DNA of 12,304 bases, taken from NCBI GenBank assembly GCA_023432805.1, contig JAEYUG010000017.1:1-12304 (forward strand), given 5' to 3'. Shown here one piece after another: positions 6,979-12,304 of the stretch (within the stretch, counting starts at the first letter, position 1; every line of letters begins with the position of its first letter). Position numbers and translations under genes: made by a program. The notes under the pieces are model-generated. The model worked only from the letters and a program-made list of their open reading frames with translations, was not told the DNA's origin and searched no databases. The stretch comes from Bacteroidota bacterium. Lineage in GTDB: Bacteria > Bacteroidota > Ignavibacteria > SZUA-365.

Positions 6979-9126
6979 ATGCGACATCATCGAGTGCTTT
7001 TCCTTGCAGCAGTGTGTGCGGTATTCGCACTCACGGCTGCAACGCGCACGTCTGCACAGATCACGTCGGACACGCTGACCATCCGCCAGATTCAGGAGAT
7101 CCATCCTGATTCACTCGCGGCGAAAAAATACAACAGCCCGTATACGGGTGACACGGTGACCGTCACCGGAGTCGTCGTGGCCGCCCCGCGCATCAGCCCG
7201 GGCGGCTCCATGCTCTTCGCCCTCGGAAATGCGGCGACGGTCTACATCGCCGATCCCGCCGGCGGTCCGTGGACCGGACTCAACGTCCGCGCGAGCGACA
7301 CCGTCGCTTCATCTGGAACGCTCATCACCGCTGTCGACACGGGTCATGTGATCCGCATTACCGGTGTGGTCACGCAGTACTTCACCACGACGCAGTTCGA
7401 CATCGGCAAGATCGCCCAGTGGAACGCCGACGTGCAGGTCGAGATTCTCGACGTCTTGCCGAGCCGTCCCGCCCCGAACGTGATTCAGATCTCCGACCTC
7501 GTCGCGGGCGATCCCCTTTCCGGCATTCCGGCCGGCCAGCAATGGGAAGGCGCATACGTTGCCATCAAGAACGCAACCGTGGGCACTCTCTCGACCAATC
7601 CCTCGACAGGTCGTCACACGTGGACCATCACCGACGGCAACGGCAACTCGATCGGCATCTATGATCAGAGCGTGTATTTCCGTGGCGGTTCGCAGGGCTT
7701 CAATCCCACCTGGACCCCGCCGCCCCCGGGCACGAAGATCGCGGAGATCCGCGGCATCATCACCAGCTCGGGTCAGGGCACCGTCATCGCGCCGATTTAT
7801 CCTGGCGACATGACCCTCGGGTCCTTCCCCCCGGTGATCTCGAACGTGCAGCGCAGCGTGGTGATCCCGACTTCGAGCGAGACTGTCGACATCACAGCAA
7901 CGATTGAAGACACGGATCCCGACGCCAGCGGCACCATTGCCGAGGCTACACTCATTTTCGGCACAGGCGACACCGAACTCGGCCGTCTCGCCATGACCTG
8001 GAATGCCACATCGAAGGAAGCCGAAGCCCAGATCCCTGCACAGGCCAGCGGTTCGACGATCTGGTACTACATCACTGCAAAGGACAACAGCAACGAGACT
8101 GCCCAGTGGCCCGCCGACATCGTCAAGGCGAAGCCCTTCTACATCGTGCGTGATGGTGCGCTGCGCATCCGTGACGTGCAGTACACTCCCTACACCGATG
8201 GGGTCCCCGGCTGCATCGGCGCCACGGTCACACTGCGCGGCACGATTGTCGCAGATAGTGCGCTCGGCATGATCTACATGCAGGATGGTGTCGATCCCTG
8301 GAGCGGCATCCTGCTGCGTGGTGATGCAGCCATCCGTGCCCTCGGACTCGGAGAAGACGTGACAGTGACTGGCAAGGTTGCTGAAGGGTACAGCTCCGGC
8401 ACCGCAGCCAATACCGCACTCGTCGACGCAACTGTTGTCACGAAGCACGGTTCGGCACCGGTTCCTGCAGCTGTCATCCTGCCGACCAACACCTTTGAGA
8501 GCGCCGTCGTGAAGGACGGAACGCCGAATGCAGAGCAATGGGAAGGCATGCTCGTGCGCTTCAACACGCTCACGGTCACCACCCCCAACGCCGACGCGCC
8601 GAGCAATTTCGGAGAGTTCGGCGTCACCGACGGCAGCGGCATGATGCGCGTCGACGACATTGGCACGTGGAAGACCGTCTATACCACAGACAGTACCAAG
8701 ACCGCGCTGACCTTCCTTCGAACCGGCACGCAGATGTCGAGCCTGACCGGCATCATGTTCTACAGCTTCGGCAACTACAAGCTGCTGCCGCGCGGCGCGT
8801 CCGATTTCGAAAACGTCATCACGACAATCGAACGTCTCAGTGCGGTACCGTCAGCCTTGAAACTGCATGCGGTGCATCCGAATCCGGCATCCGTGGCGCG
8901 TCACGGCGCGGCGACCGTCGGCTTCGATCTCGCACAGGCCCAGTCGCTGACGCTCACGCTGCATGACGCACTCGGTCGCGAGACTGCGCGCCTTGCCGAC
9001 GGCCGCTACGATGCCGGAAGCTACCGCGCCTCGATCAGCACCAGCGGACTCCCGGCAGGCGTGTACTTCGTGCGCCTGGCCACCCCTGCCGGCGTGCAGA
9101 CCTCGCGTCTGGTCGTCGTGCGCTGA
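6979..9126 (+). CDS. T9SS-secreted protein with duplicated OB-fold-like modules and a type A sorting domain
   Basis: This is a 715-residue exported protein. The signal peptide is residues 1-26 (TSA|Q). There appear to be two copies of an OB-fold-like unit. In the first, IRQIQ, SPYTGD, VTVTGVVV (about 60-67), an IADP turn and QWEG (188-191) occur in order. In the second, IRDVQ, TPYTDG, VTLRGTIV (417-424), MQDG and QWEG (520-523) repeat them. An Ig-like domain of about 285-385 separates them, ending in IWYYITAKDNSNETAQWP. The C-terminus (from about residue 630) is a typical T9SS type A sorting domain: HPNPAS, LTLHDALGRETARL, LPAGVYFVRL, then a basic end (VVVR). Similar OB-folds occur in extracellular nucleases and in Bacteroidetes surface proteins, but I see no nuclease domain. 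The likely role is binding at the cell surface; the ligand is unknown. It is translated from a strong ribosome site just after the preceding gene, and a terminator follows. Confidence 0.9.
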   Translation: MRHHRVLFLAAVCAVFALTAATRTSAQITSDTLTIRQIQEIHPDSLAAKKYNSPYTGDTVTVTGVVVAAPRISPGGSMLFALGNAATVYIADPAGGPWTGLNVRASDTVASSGTLITAVDTGHVIRITGVVTQYFTTTQFDIGKIAQWNADVQVEILDVLPSRPAPNVIQISDLVAGDPLSGIPAGQQWEGAYVAIKNATVGTLSTNPSTGRHTWTITDGNGNSIGIYDQSVYFRGGSQGFNPTWTPPPPGTKIAEIRGIITSSGQGTVIAPIYPGDMTLGSFPPVISNVQRSVVIPTSSETVDITATIEDTDPDASGTIAEATLIFGTGDTELGRLAMTWNATSKEAEAQIPAQASGSTIWYYITAKDNSNETAQWPADIVKAKPFYIVRDGALRIRDVQYTPYTDGVPGCIGATVTLRGTIVADSALGMIYMQDGVDPWSGILLRGDAAIRALGLGEDVTVTGKVAEGYSSGTAANTALVDATVVTKHGSAPVPAAVILPTNTFESAVVKDGTPNAEQWEGMLVRFNTLTVTTPNADAPSNFGEFGVTDGSGMMRVDDIGTWKTVYTTDSTKTALTFLRTGTQMSSLTGIMFYSFGNYKLLPRGASDFENVITTIERLSAVPSALKLHAVHPNPASVARHGAATVGFDLAQAQSLTLTLHDALGRETARLADGRYDAGSYRASISTSGLPAGVYFVRLATPAGVQTSRLVVVR

Positions 9127-9149
9127 TTCCCCCCGATGGCAACGGAAAG

Positions 9150-9178
9150 AGGCGGCCCTGCGGTCGCCTTTTTCTTTT
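9150..9178 (+). terminator. Rho-independent terminator after the exported-protein operon
   Basis: AGGCGGCC (9150-9157) pairs with GGTCGCCT (9162-9169) through eight pairs including one G-T, around a four-base loop. It is followed at once by TTTTTCTTTT. It lies 23 bases after the stop codon of the OB-fold protein gene and separates that operon from the M4 protease gene. Confidence 0.88.
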
Positions 9179-9205
9179 CCATCCAGCACTGGCACGATTT
9201 CGTGC

Positions 9206-9236
9206 TTGACATCGTGAGTGATGCGTTGCATGTTTC
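9206..9236 (+). promoter_or_regulatory. Candidate promoter for the M4 protease gene
   Basis: A perfect TTGACA occurs at 9206-9211. Counting from its TTG, CATGTTTC (9229-9236) follows after 20 bases, a partial match (4 of 6 fixed positions) to the Bacteroidetes TAnnTTTG element. No good sigma-70 -10 box is seen at 16-18 bases. It sits between the terminator and the ATG at 9261. Confidence 0.3.
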
Positions 9237-9260
9237 AGCTCACACGAAATCGGATTCGCC

Positions 9261-12200
9261 ATGAAGCGATCGCATACATTTCATCACGGTTTGCATTGCG
9301 CCGCCTTCCTCGTGTGTGCGCTGTTCCTTTCCAGCGCGCACACAGCGGCTCAAACCCCTGCGTCCGTCTCCCGGTCGTTCAAGGGAGATGTTCTGGCGGC
9401 TCGAACGGGCAAGCCACCCATGCAGAAACTCAAGCTGTATGAGGTCGGCCTCAGTTTCCAACAATGGCAGCAGGCGATCGGGGTGCTCGAACGGCATGTC
9501 GAACTGCGCGGCCTCAAGGGACTTGTTCCCACACAGATTCTCGCCTACGCCACACATGCCGAACGCGTTCCGGCCTTCGACGTGCGGTGGGACGAAAACG
9601 GCTCGCTCCCGATCTATCTCAGCGGCACACCCCTGCTGCGCGGCATCGCAAACGCCGCGGGTGAGTACGAGCTGGCGACCGTGCGACGCTTCCTCGCCGT
9701 GTTCGGCGCGCTGCTGCGGGTCAAGCATGCGGATGAAATGTTCTCCCCCATCAACACATTGCATGAGGATGATGGCTCGACGACAATCCGGATGCAGCAG
9801 TTCTTCCGCGGCGTGCCCATTTGGGGGAAGCAGCTCGTGGTGCGACGTGCGGCGAATGGCGACGTCGATCTGTGCATGGGGCGGCATGCCGCCACGCCTG
9901 CTGCAGAAACACCCTCCCATGCGGGCGGACTCGATGCGAGTGCAGCGGTGCAGCATGCACGTGCCGACATCGCGTTACGCGCGCAACTGCGTCCCTTCAC
10001 CGACGCCGAGCGGCAACTGTTCGGCGCCGATACGCTGCAGGTTGCACAGGTGTACGTCAACGAGAGTCCCGGGAGGGAGACGCGCCCCGCATGGCAGATC
10101 GACATGCGCACCGATGCGGTGATGCGTTGGCGCGTGTTCATCGATGCCCGCACGGGCGCGGTGCTGCAACGCTATGCGACCACATGCACCGATGGTCCGC
10201 AAAAGGCCAATGCACGCGACGCGCTGGGGCGCACGGTTACGATCGACACGTATCTGCATCAGGGCATGTCGTATATGATCGATGCGAGTCGGCCCATGTT
10301 CAAGCCGGCACAATCGGTGTTCCCCGGGAACACCGTGGGCACGATCACGACGCTCGATGCGCGCAACACCGAACTGGCGACGGTCAGCCAGATCACGTCG
10401 GCAGCGAATGTCTGGACCGACGCCTCCAGCGTGTCCGCGCACGGGAACGCGGCCCGGACCTACGAATACTATCGTACGGTGCACGGTCGCAACGCGATCG
10501 ACAACAAGGGTTCGACAATTCTCTCGGTGGTCAATGTCACCTCGGGGGGACGCGGTCTCGACAATGCGTTCTGGAACGGGAAATTCATGATCTACGGCAA
10601 CGGCGACGTGCTGTTCACCCCGCTGGCTGCGGCGCTCGATGTTGCTGCGCATGAGATGACACACGGGGTGACCGAGCACTCGGCGAACCTCGAATATCTC
10701 GGGCAGTCTGGTGCGCTCAACGAGGCATTCAGTGACATTTTCGGAGCGATGGTCGACCGCGACGACTGGAAGATGGGTGAAGACATCGTGCGTCCGAGTC
10801 CCCTCTTTCCGAACAACGCCCTGCGTGATCTGTCGGATCCCCACAATGGCGCGTCGATCGGTGCGCCGGCCTGGCAACCGAAGCACATGAACGAGTACCA
10901 GAATCTGCCGCCCGACGACGATCAGGGCGGGGTCCATATCAACAGCGGCATCCCCAACCACGTCGCTTATCTTGCATCGATCGATGCACGTCTGGGTGCC
11001 CAGGGTCGTGACATTACCGAACGCGTGTTTTACAGAGCGCTCACCACAAAGCTCACCGCGCAGTCCCGTTTCGTCGACTTCCGGCTCGCGATCATCCGTT
11101 CGTCGGAGGAACTCTATCCCCAGAACCCCGCCGTGGCGGCAGTGATGCGCGCCGCCTGCGATGCGGTCGGCATCACCGATGGAACGCCGACCCAGGGTCC
11201 CGACGATCTGCCGCCGGTTGCAGGCATCGACCGCATGTTGCTCGTCAGCACCGATCCGACCGATCCATATTATCTCTGGACCGTCGTGCAACCTGCCGGT
11301 GCGAACGATTTTCAATCTTTGACCCGGACCCCCGTCCTGCGCAAGCCCTCGATCTCCGACGACGGTGCCATTGCCGTATTCATCGACGGTGATCGCAATC
11401 TGCGCGCCATCGCACTAAATCCCGCTGCACCTGCCGAACAGATCATCGACAACAGCGGCATCTGGAACTCCGTCGCGATCAGCCGCGACAAGCGCCTGCT
11501 TGCCCTGACCACGACACTCAACGAAGCGGCGATCCATGTCTTCGACGTCTCGCAGACCTCGCCCGTCCTCAAGAGCTTCCCCGTCTACACACCGAACTAT
11601 TCGAACAGCAATGTGCCGAACGTTGCCGAATTCGCCGACGCGATGGACTTCAGCCCGGGCAACGAGACCATCATCTTCGATTGTTACAACGAGCTGACCG
11701 TCGATGGTTCGACTGTCGGATTCTGGGACATCAACCTGATGGAGGTGTGGGACAAGGCCAGCGTCACCTTCGGCAGCGGACGCATCGCGCGTCTGTTCCC
11801 GCAGGAACCGGGGGTCGACATCGGCAACCCCGTCTTCGCACACAACAAACAGACCGTCATCGCCTTCGACATGCAGCTTCCCGGCAACAACCAGGCGGGC
11901 ATCATGTCCTTCGATCTCGTCGCCGGCGGCGATCCCATTCTGGTTTCGGAATCCGTCTACGGCGTCCCCGGCTACCCCAGCTTCCGTGGTGACGATCGTG
12001 CCCTCTCATTCGGTGCTCCGAACACACAGTCCACACCCGTCGTCTGGACCGTTCCCCTCTCCACCGATGCGATGACCCCCACGGGGCAGGCCGTGGGCTT
12101 CGTCGCGGCCGCGAAGTTTCCCGTCTGGTATCGCGTCGGGCAACGTCCCGTCTCCGTTGCCCGTGTCGAGCCCCCATCCCCTCTGCATGTCTGGCCGTCG

Positions 12201-12304
12201 TGGCCGAATCCCTTCCGCACCACGTCCTCGATACGCTACACGCTCGAGACCCCGCCTGTCGTGCGCATCAGCGTGGACGCCCTGCTGGGCCGCGAAGTTG
12301 CAGT
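9261..12304 (+). CDS. Thermolysin-family (M4) metalloprotease with WD40-like propeller and T9SS sorting domain (partial, 3' end outside window)
   Basis: This is a secreted zinc metallopeptidase; 1014 codons are visible with no stop. The signal peptide is residues 1-30 (TAA|Q). The FTP propeptide domain (about 165-210, RMQQFFRGVPIWGK) and a PepSY domain (about 235-315, AWQIDM to FIDARTGAVL) act in this family as chaperone and inhibitor of the catalytic part. The M4 domain covers about 320-645. It has zinc ligands H464 and H468 (HEMTH) and E488 (ALNEAFSD), with the same 24-residue first-to-third spacing as thermolysin. The substrate-binding or proton-transfer histidine is H559, in GGVHINSGIPNHVAYL. 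Residues about 650-940 hold five or so WD40-like blades (SISDDGAIAVF, FSPGNETIIF, FRGDDRALSF). From about 978, WPSWPNPF and DALLGREV begin a T9SS type A sorting domain. All key catalytic residues are present, so it should be active. It follows its own promoter candidate, with no Shine-Dalgarno. Confidence 0.96.
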   Translation, partial: MKRSHTFHHGLHCAAFLVCALFLSSAHTAAQTPASVSRSFKGDVLAARTGKPPMQKLKLYEVGLSFQQWQQAIGVLERHVELRGLKGLVPTQILAYATHAERVPAFDVRWDENGSLPIYLSGTPLLRGIANAAGEYELATVRRFLAVFGALLRVKHADEMFSPINTLHEDDGSTTIRMQQFFRGVPIWGKQLVVRRAANGDVDLCMGRHAATPAAETPSHAGGLDASAAVQHARADIALRAQLRPFTDAERQLFGADTLQVAQVYVNESPGRETRPAWQIDMRTDAVMRWRVFIDARTGAVLQRYATTCTDGPQKANARDALGRTVTIDTYLHQGMSYMIDASRPMFKPAQSVFPGNTVGTITTLDARNTELATVSQITSAANVWTDASSVSAHGNAARTYEYYRTVHGRNAIDNKGSTILSVVNVTSGGRGLDNAFWNGKFMIYGNGDVLFTPLAAALDVAAHEMTHGVTEHSANLEYLGQSGALNEAFSDIFGAMVDRDDWKMGEDIVRPSPLFPNNALRDLSDPHNGASIGAPAWQPKHMNEYQNLPPDDDQGGVHINSGIPNHVAYLASIDARLGAQGRDITERVFYRALTTKLTAQSRFVDFRLAIIRSSEELYPQNPAVAAVMRAACDAVGITDGTPTQGPDDLPPVAGIDRMLLVSTDPTDPYYLWTVVQPAGANDFQSLTRTPVLRKPSISDDGAIAVFIDGDRNLRAIALNPAAPAEQIIDNSGIWNSVAISRDKRLLALTTTLNEAAIHVFDVSQTSPVLKSFPVYTPNYSNSNVPNVAEFADAMDFSPGNETIIFDCYNELTVDGSTVGFWDINLMEVWDKASVTFGSGRIARLFPQEPGVDIGNPVFAHNKQTVIAFDMQLPGNNQAGIMSFDLVAGGDPILVSESVYGVPGYPSFRGDDRALSFGAPNTQSTPVVWTVPLSTDAMTPTGQAVGFVAAAKFPVWYRVGQRPVSVARVEPPSPLHVWPSWPNPFRTTSSIRYTLETPPVVRISVDALLGREVA

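Noticed and set aside
7309..8538. Long minus-strand open frame opposite the OB-fold protein gene
   Set aside because: Its composition is rich in Arg, Asp, Gly and Val with no recognisable domain. The plus strand has a signal peptide, repeats and a T9SS domain.
9316..11315. Open frames at 9316-10122 (+), 9821-10654 (+) and 9975-11315 (-)
   Set aside because: All overlap the continuous M4 protease frame starting at 9261, which carries the signal peptide, propeptide and zinc-site motifs.

Overview
The window looks like a chromosomal segment from a GC-rich member of the Bacteroidota/FCB lineage. Ignavibacteria-, Kapabacteria- or Rhodothermia-like relatives are plausible, but the exact taxon is not decided by the sequence. 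Three things point there. Two proteins carry, and a third resembles, C-terminal sorting domains of the type IX secretion system (T9SS). All four exported proteins have a predicted signal peptidase I site of the form Ala|Gln, as expected from the 'Q-rule' described for Bacteroidetes. Shine-Dalgarno sequences are mostly absent. I see no phage, insertion sequence, CRISPR array, tRNA or rRNA.

Layout. (1) Positions 1-1203, minus strand: an incomplete serine/threonine protein kinase. It is open at the window edge and ends in a growing 24-bp in-frame tandem repeat (8-residue unit EDAERKAR) predicted to form a long charged helix. (2) 1204-1393: a short divergent intergenic region. (3) 1394-4708, plus: a periplasmic tricorn-type S41 serine protease with two WD40-like (PD40) propeller regions, a PDZ domain and the catalytic domains. 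(4) 4709-4881: an intergenic region with two hairpins and a Bacteroidetes-like promoter candidate. (5) 4882-6963, plus: a large exported protein of unknown function with a calcium-loop-like stretch, an Fn3-like domain and a FlgD/T9SS-like C-terminal domain. It has no ATG start. (6) 6979-9126, plus: a T9SS cargo protein with duplicated OB-fold-like modules around an Ig-like domain. It lies 15 bp downstream of gene 5 with a strong Shine-Dalgarno, so the two probably form an operon. (7) 9150-9178: a classic rho-independent terminator. (8) 9261-12304, plus: a thermolysin-family (M4) metalloprotease with FTP and PepSY propeptide domains, a PD40-like propeller and the start of a T9SS sorting domain, cut by the window end.

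How the genes relate. The plus-strand genes encode cell-envelope or secreted proteins: two unrelated peptidases, both joined to WD40-like propellers, and two large exported proteins probably made from one transcript. The kinase is divergently oriented and cytoplasmic as far as it is visible. Nothing in the sequence links it functionally to the others. I do not find a convincing new defence or biosynthetic system. The most unusual items are the kinase's helical repeat tail and missing glycine loop, and the M4-propeller-T9SS architecture.
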